Source: JAJDXO01 sp965221855 (GTDB lineage: Bacteria > Pseudomonadota > Alphaproteobacteria > Rhodospirillales > UBA2165). From it: 64,000 nt of DNA. The notes under the pieces were generated by a model. That model was given only the letters and a program-made list of their open reading frames with translations, ran no database searches and had not been told where the DNA came from. Of the stretch, positions 1 through 6,994 are shown piece after piece (position 1 is the stretch's first letter; every line of letters begins with the position of its first letter). The stretch covers positions 1 to 64,000 of the forward strand of contig CBDCSV010000003.1 in the NCBI GenBank assembly GCA_965221855.1. The letters are read 5' to 3'. A program made the position numbers and the translations under genes.

Positions 1-53
1 CCTCACCCGGCTACGGCGCGCGTTCCCTCTCCCCCTTCTTTAGGGGGAGAGGG
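1..53. repeat. dispersed palindromic repeat, copy A
   Basis: This stretch contains the inverted pair CCCTCTCCCCC and GGGGGAGAGGG around TTCTTTA, preceded by CTACGGCGCGCGTT. The same unit recurs almost unchanged at 532-598, and its hairpin core recurs at 1809-1838. I see no coding capacity here. It looks like one of the short non-coding intergenic repeats common in alphaproteobacterial genomes. Copies A and B bracket the NYN gene fragment. Confidence 0.6.
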
Positions 54-146
54 AATATGGGGGACGGATGGCGCTTGACCGAGATGGCGCTCGCGCATAA
101 AGTTTCATACAGTTATCCGCTACGCCCGTAGGCGGGCATCTATACG

Positions 147-181
147 GAGACCCTCCGCGGGCCATGCCTGTGGAGGGTCTC
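147..181. repeat. 10-bp inverted repeat just upstream of the NYN fragment
   Basis: GAGACCCTCC (147-156) and GGAGGGTCTC (172-181) are perfect reverse complements separated by 15 nt, and they end six bases before the ATG at 187. The hairpin could cover the start of any transcript reading into the NYN fragment, or it could terminate transcription from upstream. No T-run follows, so a classical terminator is unlikely. Confidence 0.45.
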
Positions 182-186
182 TTCGT

Positions 187-423
187 ATGAAAGTGGCAGT
201 GTTCATCGATGGCGGGCATCTTCGGGTGCTGGTTCGGCAAGCCGGCTACAAGTACGACCCTGATTACATCGAGGCTGTCGCTCATGCCTGCGTTGCCGAA
301 GACGAAACTCTGCTCCGGGTTCTCTATTACGACTGCGCACCCTACCAAGGAAGTCCGAGACTGCCGGTTTCGGGTGAGCCGGCGCTGTTCCAAGGTTCGG
401 ACGAATGGCTGCGGCAAGACTGA
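187..423 (+). pseudogene. NYN-domain (LabA/DUF88-like) protein, N-terminal fragment
   Basis: The 78 residues begin MKVAVFIDGGH, the first strand and Asp motif of NYN/PIN-like RNase domains. They continue through an LLRVLYYD strand and the ALFQGSDEWL segment. Intact LabA-like proteins run to roughly 200-280 residues, with further acidic catalytic residues after this point. Here a TGA stops the frame at 421-423, and neither other frame continues the family sequence. The metal-binding site is therefore incomplete and the gene is probably dead. Copies of one repeat lie on both sides, which suggests that repeat invasion or recombination removed the rest. The family assignment comes from sequence pattern only. 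Confidence 0.6.
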
Positions 424-693
424 GCGCCCCCAACGGCGTCCGCAACGCCAGATCCGGGGTATGACGAGTGGATATGCGACACAAACCATGCCGTCATGCC
501 CGTGCTTGACACGGGCATCCAGGATATTCCCCCTCACCCAGCTACGGCGCGCGTTCCCTCTCCCCCTTCTTTAGGGGGAGAGGGTCAGGGTGAGGGGGTC
601 ATAGATATGAGTGAGGGGAGTGATTCAGCCTTCCTCTGTGATCTCTGTGTGCTCCGTGGTGAAATATTCTTCCCCCTCACCCAGCTACGGCTA
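424..693. repeat. intergenic stretch built from several dispersed repeats
   Basis: No credible gene is present. Three recognisable repeat types occur. One is a palindromic tract around GTCATGCCCGTGCTTGACAC (491-510), which has a relative at 52996-53028. The second is repeat copy B at 532-598, nearly identical to 1-53. The third is a CTCTGTGATCTCTG...CTCCGTGGTGAA tract (633-664), with relatives near 51733-51830 and 52920-52985. A truncated copy of the first repeat type (672-693) is interrupted by the IS630 insertion. Confidence 0.55.
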
Positions 694-1745
694 GAGCCTC
701 GGGTGTTTAATCTGCAACATACCCAGCATCTTTGAGGTAATTCCTGCATTCCTGTGGGTCGAAGAGGGCGCAGATGTCGCCGACAGCGCGCCAGAGGGCT
801 TCATAGGTGCGTGCTTTGGCTTTTCTGAGCAGGGCCTTTAGCTTAGCGAAGGCCATTTCGATGGGATTGAGGTCTGGAGAGTATTTGGGCAGGAACAGGA
901 ACCAGGCGCCCCGCTCGGCAAGGGCCTTTGCCGCCCGCGGACTTTTGTGGACATTGAGATTGTCGAGGATCACCACATCGCCGGGTTTCAAGCTCGGCGC
1001 CAGCTGAGTGCGGACATAAGCATCGAAGGCTGGGCCGTCCATGGCGCCGTCGACAATCCAGGGAGCGACCAGTCCATCGCAGCGCAGCCCCGCGATGAAG
1101 GTTTGCGTCTGCCACTTGCCGAAGGGCGCATCGGCCATGAGCCGCTCTCCCCGGAGACTGCGCCCGCGCAACGGCGTCATGTTGGTCTTCACGCTCGTCT
1201 CGTCGAGAAAGACGAGCCGCGCCGGCTGGCGGCGCATGAAGGGTTGGCGACGGTTAATCCATGTCCGGCGCGCCGCTTTGACGTCAGAGCGTTCTTTCTC
1301 CGAGGCCAGCAGCGTTTTTTTTATAGGTGAAGCCCGCCTTGCACAGCAGTTTGGACAGATTCGACGGGTCGGCCGTGATGCCATGTTCCGCCTCCAGCCA
1401 GACCGCGAGGGTCGGCATGGTGATGTCAGGCTGAGCCTTCACCTTCTCGATAAGGGCCGCACGATAGGGGCCAAGCTTGCCGGACCCCTTGGAACGGCCC
1501 TGCTTGGCCGGCTCAACCGAACCGGTGGCCGCATAGCGGGCCTGAACCCGCACCGCCGTCGACGGAGCAACCTCAAACTGCTCCGCAACCTCCCGACGAG
1601 ACTTGCCCGCCGATATCCCCCGCACCATACGTAAACGAAGATCCGTCGAAATCGCTCTGCCCATAACAGCACCTCCTGGGCACAGGGAATCACCATTTCA
1701 AATAAAAGGGAATCCCCAACGATTCAAAATTCACGCCCGAGGCTC
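694..1745 (-). mobile_element. IS630-family insertion sequence, 1052 bp
   Basis: The ends are GAGCCTCGGG at the left and its reverse complement CCCGAGGCTC at the right. The element is flanked on both sides by TA (692-693 and 1746-1747), the target duplication characteristic of IS630/Tc1-mariner elements. A single transposase occupies the element and is made by joining two overlapping frames. The element sits inside a dispersed repeat and appears complete, so it may still be active. Confidence 0.85.
707..1664 (-). CDS. IS630 family transposase, two frames joined by a frameshift
   Basis: The upstream frame (1664 down to 1284, 126 residues from ATG) carries the N-terminal helix-turn-helix region (LRLRMVRGISAGKSRREVAE). 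It has a strong AGGAGG site before its start. The downstream frame (to 707) carries the DDE catalytic domain: VFLDET, then VILDNLNVH, and the final Glu in YSPDLNPIEMAF. The two overlap across a run of eight A residues on the coding strand (1315-1322), a typical slippery site for programmed frameshifting in IS630 elements. The full product would be about 315 residues, normal for the family. A second element at 54955-56004 has the same organisation. Confidence 0.85.
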
Positions 1746-1747
1746 TA

Positions 1748-1866
1748 AGGCTCGGCTTCGCCTCGCCAAGTCGGTCAATCCCCGCAGGGGAATGACCTTA
1801 TCTTCGCAACCCTCTCCCCCTTCTTTAGGGGGAGAGGGAAAGTGGGTGGAGGCGAGGGAACGAGCG
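1748..1866. repeat. short repeat-rich gap between IS630 and the sulfotransferase gene
   Basis: This gap continues the repeat that IS630 interrupted: AAGGCTCGGCTTCGCC, then AATCCCCGCAGGGGAATGAC. A further copy of the CCCTCTCCCCC/GGGGGAGAGGG hairpin follows at about 1809-1838. The hairpin lies just past the stop codon of the minus-strand gene at 1867 and could help end its transcript. No coding sequence is visible. Confidence 0.5.
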
Positions 1867-3120
1867 CTACGCCTCCGGGAAGTGCTCGGCGCGGAACGCC
1901 GAGAGGGGCATCGGGTCGGGCCCGGTATCCTCGATCCACATGTCGAAGACGATTTCCTTGTCCGGCGTGACTTCGATCAGCCGGGCCCGGCAAAATCCGG
2001 CCTCGACATCCATATGGGGAACGCCGTCCCTGGTGACGATCCCGCCGTAGGTGATGAAGGTGTTGCCCGTTTGGGGCAGCCGGAAGGCGCCGCACTGGTA
2101 GGTGGCGTAAAGCCGCTCTTCGGGCGCGTCGCCGTAGGACCAGACCTGTTCGACGGTCATGGCGTCTTCGTCGACCCGGAACTCGACCGCGCGGCTGGTA
2201 TTTTCCTCCGCCGGGATGCCGGGATCGAACGGCGTCGCCCGGAAGTTCCCGTTGTCGAAACACATGACCGTGCCCGACGGCGTCACCGAGCAGTCGTGCT
2301 GATGGAACTGCCAATCCACGCCGCCGGCGGGCCGGAGCAGTTTTTCGGACCACGGCGGCCTCCAGTTGTCGTGGGTGCCGAGAATCCACATGAGGCCGCC
2401 CGAGGACGGGTCGAACTTGATGATGCAGTCCTGGGTCCGGAGGGAGACGAGAATTCCGCCGTCCCTTGGGTCTTCGGCGGTGGCGTTGGCATGGCACCAG
2501 TCGAAGGAGTCGGCGAAGCCGCGGCCGCGCCAGTAGCCCGACCGGGAGCCGTAGCACATCCGGTAGGGGTCCAGCATGTCCAGCATGCGCCATCGGTTGA
2601 CGACGGCGCCGCCGGGGGTCACCTCGCAAATTATGTCACCGACCACGTTCGCGGTCTCGGCGGGCGCATCGGGGTCCGTCTCGCTGCCCGGCCAATCGTC
2701 GAAGGCGCGGACCTCGGCGGACATCAGAAGCAGGTTGCCGTTGCCCAGCATGTTGATGGCGTGATGGGTGAGGTAAAGATCGATGGGGATGCCGCCGGCC
2801 GGCGGCTCCTTGTCCCGCCATTTTCCGGCGACGTACCAGTGGCGGACGATTTCGCCCCCCAGGGTCATTTCGTAAATCCGCCCGATGCCGGTCTCGGAGA
2901 ACAGCACATTGCCGTTGGGCAGGCGCCGGTTGTCCTGTACCGGCTCACCGCCCGAGTAGTTGAGCGCGATTTCGCCCCGCCGGTCGACGCCCAGCAGCCA
3001 TCCGCTGCCCACCGTATTGTCGGCCCGGCCGCCGGGCCGGACGTTGAACACCATCATGCCCGGCTCCCGCCGGGCGGAATCGCAGACGTCGATATGATAT
3101 GGCGGCAGGTCGCCGGTCAT
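1867..3120 (-). CDS. arylsulfotransferase (ASST)-like beta-propeller protein
   Basis: This 417-residue protein resembles the aryl-sulfate sulfotransferase family, whose known members move sulfate between phenolic esters and phenols on a six-bladed propeller. Blade-type repeats (LPNGNVLF near 68, GNGNLLL near 126, PSGTVMCFDNGN near 281) alternate with conserved His segments: THHAIN at 118-123, DWCHANA at 207-213 and FHQHD at 272-276. The ATG at 3120 has a GGGGGGA ribosome site; longer in-frame starts lack one. No signal peptide is visible, unlike the periplasmic enterobacterial enzyme. The gene follows the gentisate-dioxygenase-like gene by 59 bp on the same strand, so the two may form one aromatic-compound operon. 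The true substrate is unknown. Confidence 0.75.
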   Translation of the reverse strand: MTGDLPPYHIDVCDSARREPGMMVFNVRPGGRADNTVGSGWLLGVDRRGEIALNYSGGEPVQDNRRLPNGNVLFSETGIGRIYEMTLGGEIVRHWYVAGKWRDKEPPAGGIPIDLYLTHHAINMLGNGNLLLMSAEVRAFDDWPGSETDPDAPAETANVVGDIICEVTPGGAVVNRWRMLDMLDPYRMCYGSRSGYWRGRGFADSFDWCHANATAEDPRDGGILVSLRTQDCIIKFDPSSGGLMWILGTHDNWRPPWSEKLLRPAGGVDWQFHQHDCSVTPSGTVMCFDNGNFRATPFDPGIPAEENTSRAVEFRVDEDAMTVEQVWSYGDAPEERLYATYQCGAFRLPQTGNTFITYGGIVTRDGVPHMDVEAGFCRARLIEVTPDKEIVFDMWIEDTGPDPMPLSAFRAEHFPEA

Positions 3121-3179
3121 GGTTATTTCCCCCCTGATCGCCGGCGCGCCGTTCCGCGCCGGCCGCGCCGGCCGTCGTG

Positions 3180-4244
3180 CTACGCGTTGCCGCGTTTCTC
3201 CCGCCACAGGCCGAGTTTGGTCTGCACCACCTTGTCGGTGCCCTGGAAAAGGTACGTGTCCTCGTCGGCTTCCAGCCGGAAGGGATACCAGCACGGCACG
3301 CAGAACACGTCCCTGGGCCGGAACTCGATGGCGGTTTCGGCGCCGCCGTCATCGACGACGGCCCGGCCGCCGCCCTCCAGGCAGGTGAAGATGCAGCCCT
3401 CGGTGGTCTGGTAGCGCTCGCCCTTGAAGCCCTTGGGCAGGCGCTGGAGGAAGGTCGAGATGGACGACATGGCGGGCCCGCCCGTCGTCGGATCGATGAA
3501 CTCCATCTTCAGCCCGTGATAGGGGTCGAGGTCGGTGGTCCCGGCGAGCTTCTCCATGGTTTCCCGGGACCGGGCGTAGGGGTAGGAAAAGATCGGCGAG
3601 GCCATCCGGTCGGGCGCCAGTCCCTCCGCCGGAACCATGTTGGAGCCGTAGCGCACGAGGCTGTCTCCTTCCGGCGGGCCGGCCGGGAATTGATCCTCCG
3701 GATAGGGATTGTGGAAGATGGCGCCGATGCTGCGCACCAGGGGCAAATCCAATATGTCCTGCCAGATCACCGGCTCGCCGCCCTCGTTGCCGTGGTCGTG
3801 CCAGCACCAGTTCGGGGTGATGATGTAGTCCCCGTATTCCATGAAGGTCTTTTCGCCGTTGACCGACGTGTAGCCGCCGGACCCTTCGAGGATCAGGCGG
3901 AGCGCGTTGGGCGAATGCCGGTGGGCGGGCGCCACTTCGCCGGGCAGGATCATCTGAATGCCCGAGAACAGGGTCTCCGTCGCCTTGGCCTCGCCGGGGT
4001 AGGCCGGATTTTCGAGCATCAGCACGCGGCGCTCGGCCTCCTTGGCGGTAATCAGGTCGCCGGCCCGGAGAATTTTTTCGCGAATGCCGTCCCACTTCCA
4101 GATATGGGGAATTCCCTTGACCTGGGGCTCCGATGTCAGGACGCCGTGATATTGGTCCCACAGGGGCGCGGCGCCGAGGCTTCTGATTTCCTCGTTGAAC
4201 GCCTGGCGTTCCGAGGTGGTGTCTGCGGTATCGGGCGGTGCCAT
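3180..4244 (-). CDS. gentisate 1,2-dioxygenase-like bicupin
   Basis: The 354 residues form two cupin domains, the usual length for gentisate or salicylate 1,2-dioxygenases, which open the aromatic ring with Fe(II). The N-terminal cupin shows the HRH motif (H108, H110) and H149 in the CWHDHGN segment, matching the three-His iron site of gentisate dioxygenase. The second cupin (about 240-350) lacks an obvious His triad, also usual for the family. ATG at 4244. The downstream neighbour is the ASST-like gene. Upstream, an ISAs1 element begins 80 bp before the start and may have separated the gene from its original promoter. Substrate (gentisate, 1-hydroxy-2-naphthoate or other) cannot be settled from sequence. 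Confidence 0.85.
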   Translation of the reverse strand: MAPPDTADTTSERQAFNEEIRSLGAAPLWDQYHGVLTSEPQVKGIPHIWKWDGIREKILRAGDLITAKEAERRVLMLENPAYPGEAKATETLFSGIQMILPGEVAPAHRHSPNALRLILEGSGGYTSVNGEKTFMEYGDYIITPNWCWHDHGNEGGEPVIWQDILDLPLVRSIGAIFHNPYPEDQFPAGPPEGDSLVRYGSNMVPAEGLAPDRMASPIFSYPYARSRETMEKLAGTTDLDPYHGLKMEFIDPTTGGPAMSSISTFLQRLPKGFKGERYQTTEGCIFTCLEGGGRAVVDDGGAETAIEFRPRDVFCVPCWYPFRLEADEDTYLFQGTDKVVQTKLGLWREKRGNA

Positions 4245-4324
4245 CTTGCCATCCTCGAGAATTGCTCGGTTTCTGCAATCGTGCGCCCTCGGCGGCCATC
4301 GATCAAGGGGGAATGGTCCCTCGC

Positions 4325-5541
4325 CCAGGGCAATCGCATTAGCCTATTTCGGCGATGAGTTTTCGGAGGAAGTTGTCGCTCCACCCGGCGCGATTGAACT
4401 TGAGACGGTTTGATCCCTTGTCCTTGTTGCGTTTGATGACGTTGAGGGCGAGGCGTCTGAGGAGAGCGAGGTTTTCCGGGGCGTTGTCCTTGCGGGCTCG
4501 GGCCTGATCTTCGTCCATGACCACATCGAGCACCCAATGGAGTTGGTTCTCGATCCCCCAGTGTCCGCGGACGAGGCGGTTCAGTTCGTCGGCGGTGAGC
4601 GGCCAGGAGGCGATGAAGTAGCGCACCGCTGTCGTGGCCCGGCCGTCGGTCTCGCGGCTGGAGGTGACCTTGCCGACAGCGGCCAGGGCCGGCCACCGGT
4701 GGGCTTCGGCGAGCCAGTCCATATCGTGCAGCACCTCGGCGCGGCGGGTTTCGATGCGGCCGTGGCCGGCGTCCACCGTCTGGTCCACGCCGTCGGCGGG
4801 CGCCTGGGGATCGTCCAGCAGCAGTTTGACGTCGGCGAGAAGGTCGGGCTGGTTGGCCTTCAGCGCCATCAGGTAATCGGCGCCGGCCTCGTGGATGTCG
4901 CGGGCCGTGCCGCTCTGGCAGTGCATGGCGTCCATGGTCATCACCGCGCCTTCGAGGCTGAGCAGCTTGAGCAAGGCCGGCACGGCGGTGATCTCGTTGC
5001 TCGCGCCCACGTTCATCTGGCCTAGAACCAGCCGCTGATCGGCGGCCCAGGCGCTGACCAGGTGGAGCGGCGAGGTTCCGGAGGCCCGATCGAAGGAGCG
5101 CCTCAGGCTCTTGCCATCAATCGCAACAACCTCCGCCCGGGCGGTCGCGAAATCGGACATGAAGCGCTGGAAGGCGGCATGAAAGGCCCGCGGGTCCAAC
5201 AACCGGAACAGCCGCGAGAAGGTGTCGTGGCTGGGCGGGCCAGCGGGCAGGGTCAGGAACTCGCGCAGCACCTCTTCCTTGGCCTCGGCGAAGTCCGCCA
5301 TGTCAACGCACGACGTGCTTCCACACAGCGCCGCGCACAGCGCCATGAACAGCATCTCAAGAAGATCATGACGCAACGCGTTGCCCGTGCGCGGATCATC
5401 AAGACCCGAAAAACTCTCCCGAAATCTCTCCACCGAAACCTCCATCAAACGTCAAAGAAGCTCCAGCAGCAGCGATACTCATTTCCATTCCGTTTACGAA
5501 GCCATTCCGTTCACGAACCAAATCAAATGCGATTGCCCTGG
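4325..5541 (-). mobile_element. ISAs1-family insertion sequence, about 1.2 kb
   Basis: Perfect 16-bp terminal inverted repeats CCAGGGCAATCGCATT lie at 4325-4340 and, in reverse complement, at 5526-5541. The transposase fills the interior and its stop codon lies inside the left repeat. The flanks share CCCTCGC (4318-4324 and 5544-5550), a probable but slightly offset target duplication. The element inserted into the 3' part of an AT-rich gene, truncating it. Confidence 0.8.
4339..5445 (-). CDS. ISAs1 family transposase
   Basis: The 368-residue protein has the H-repeat/ISAs1 layout. It begins with FRESFSGLDDPRTGNALRHD and continues with a hydrophobic helix segment and DMADFAEAKEE. It then carries VVAIDGKSLRRSFD (first catalytic Asp), VMTMDAMHCQ (second Asp) and the C-terminal RGHWGIENQLHWVLDVVMDED block typical of the family. 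The start is taken at ATG 5445; a TTG codon immediately precedes it. It appears full length and undisrupted. The element marks a junction between the gentisate-dioxygenase pair and an AT-rich gene remnant. Confidence 0.9.
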   Translation of the reverse strand: MEVSVERFRESFSGLDDPRTGNALRHDLLEMLFMALCAALCGSTSCVDMADFAEAKEEVLREFLTLPAGPPSHDTFSRLFRLLDPRAFHAAFQRFMSDFATARAEVVAIDGKSLRRSFDRASGTSPLHLVSAWAADQRLVLGQMNVGASNEITAVPALLKLLSLEGAVMTMDAMHCQSGTARDIHEAGADYLMALKANQPDLLADVKLLLDDPQAPADGVDQTVDAGHGRIETRRAEVLHDMDWLAEAHRWPALAAVGKVTSSRETDGRATTAVRYFIASWPLTADELNRLVRGHWGIENQLHWVLDVVMDEDQARARKDNAPENLALLRRLALNVIKRNKDKGSNRLKFNRAGWSDNFLRKLIAEIG

Positions 5542-6091
5542 ACCCCTCGCGATGATCCTTTGCAATGCGGGATATTTCCTTTATCGACCATTCGAGAATG
5601 CCTGATCGGTCTCGACCGACTTTCTTAATTTGATCGAGCCAAAATGGGCTTCGATACTCTCGGGTAAATGTCAGAGGCCTCTCGATTTTCGACAGTGTAC
5701 GCGTCTTGGGAGTTGTCGCGTACTTGCATGAGGTAGGCCTGAGGTAAAATACGTCGTCAACAGTCTCGATTTCAATGTCAATTCTCTCGAACTGGCCTTT
5801 CGGCAGGCGATACCAATTACGGATTTCTTCGCCAATGCTGGCCGTGGCCGTCCCTTGCTGAATTCTGTCATGTCCAACCTTGCCCGGAACGGGCTTAAGG
5901 TTCTTGTCAAGTTTATGCTGCGCGCTCACAGCAAAGAAATCTGATTTCGTCGCGCCATATGGGGTGATTAGCGCCACTGGCACCGAGCCCTCGCTACGCA
6001 GGCAAGTTTTGGTGAGTTTGGTCAAATTGTGGAAATAGTACTGTGGACCGCCTGATGCGGAACTTGCGCGCTTTGTTTGCTGTAGGTGCAT
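5399..6091 (-). pseudogene. unknown protein truncated by ISAs1
   Basis: ATG at 6091 has a GAGG site eight bases upstream and opens a 230-codon frame. Only residues up to about 183 come from the original gene; the last ~47 codons are read from the ISAs1 end (5541 leftward). Base composition is clearly AT-richer than its neighbours, suggesting acquisition. I do not recognise the family. The visible part is a soluble alpha/beta-type protein with charged segments such as RTLSKIERPLTFTREYRSPF and no signal peptide or membrane helix. It could be a phage-, defence- or restriction-related gene, but nothing in the sequence proves that. Confidence 0.5.
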
Positions 6092-6178
6092 CGAAAGTCC
6101 TCGGAAACAGTGCTGACGAAAATTGTTACGGTGTCAAACGATTGCGATAATAACGGTGCTGCGGAAAGTTACCTAATC

Positions 6179-6994
6179 TTAAGCTCTCGCCGCCAGCGGT
6201 TCGTAATAGGATTTGGGAAAGCCCGCGCGTTCCCGCGCCGCGTCGGCAAACGGCGGTTTCAGCACGCCCTTGAACCGCGATCTCACCAGATCCTGGAAGG
6301 TGTCCGCCGGATCGAGGCCGCGCTCCGCGCACAAGCGGTCGAACCACTTGACCCCGAATCCCACATGGGTCTCCTCGTCCCGGGCGATGATTTCCAGTAC
6401 CCGGACGGACGCCTCGTCACCGGCCTTACCCAGCCGCCGGACGGCATCCGGGGTGGCGTCGAGGCCGCGGGCCTCCAATACCATGGGCACGATGGCGATA
6501 CGGGCCAGGATATCGTCGGCGGTTTCGGTTGCCGCCTCCCATAAGCCGTCGTGGGCCGGCAGATCGCCGTAAGCGGCGCCCGCGTCGTCCAGGAGGCCGG
6601 CGAGGAGGCTGAAATGCCTGGCTTCCTCGTCCCCGACCCGCACCCAGTCGTCGTGGAATTCGCGGGGCAAGGCCGGGTCGGCGAACCGGGCAATCATATC
6701 CCAGGCCAGGTCGATGGCGTTGAGCTCGATATGGGCGATGGCATGGAGAAAGGCGATGCGCCTCGCGGGCCCGCCGCCGCGGCGTTTGGGCATGTCGCGG
6801 GGCATCAACAATCGGGGCCGCGCCGGACGCGCGGGCCGGTCGGGAGGACGGGTCGTGCCGATGTCGGTGATGCCGCCGTCCCGCCACATGGCGGCGATTG
6901 CGCGGCTGAGGTCCGCCTTGGCGTCCGCGGGCGCGGTTTCAAGCACCGCCACCGCCGCCTCGGTGAGGCTTTTGAAGGTTCGGCGATGGCTCAC
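6179..6994 (-). CDS. DUF455 family ferritin-like protein
   Basis: The 271-residue protein belongs to the DUF455 family of ferritin-like four-helix proteins. The carboxylate/His pairs expected for a di-iron site are present: AIAHIELNAIDL (near 86-97), VGDEEARHFSLL (near 120-131) and ARDEETHVGFG (near 205-215). Its ATG overlaps the glnE stop codon (ATGA at 6991-6994), so it is translationally coupled to glnE. The biochemical role of the family is not established; an oxygen-dependent di-iron activity is inferred from the ligand pattern only. Confidence 0.85.
   Translation of the reverse strand: MSHRRTFKSLTEAAVAVLETAPADAKADLSRAIAAMWRDGGITDIGTTRPPDRPARPARPRLLMPRDMPKRRGGGPARRIAFLHAIAHIELNAIDLAWDMIARFADPALPREFHDDWVRVGDEEARHFSLLAGLLDDAGAAYGDLPAHDGLWEAATETADDILARIAIVPMVLEARGLDATPDAVRRLGKAGDEASVRVLEIIARDEETHVGFGVKWFDRLCAERGLDPADTFQDLVRSRFKGVLKPPFADAARERAGFPKSYYEPLAARA

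Noticed and set aside
40..537. 165-codon minus-strand frame over the NYN fragment
   Set aside because: It crosses two dispersed repeats, has no family resemblance and opposes the recognisable NYN frame.
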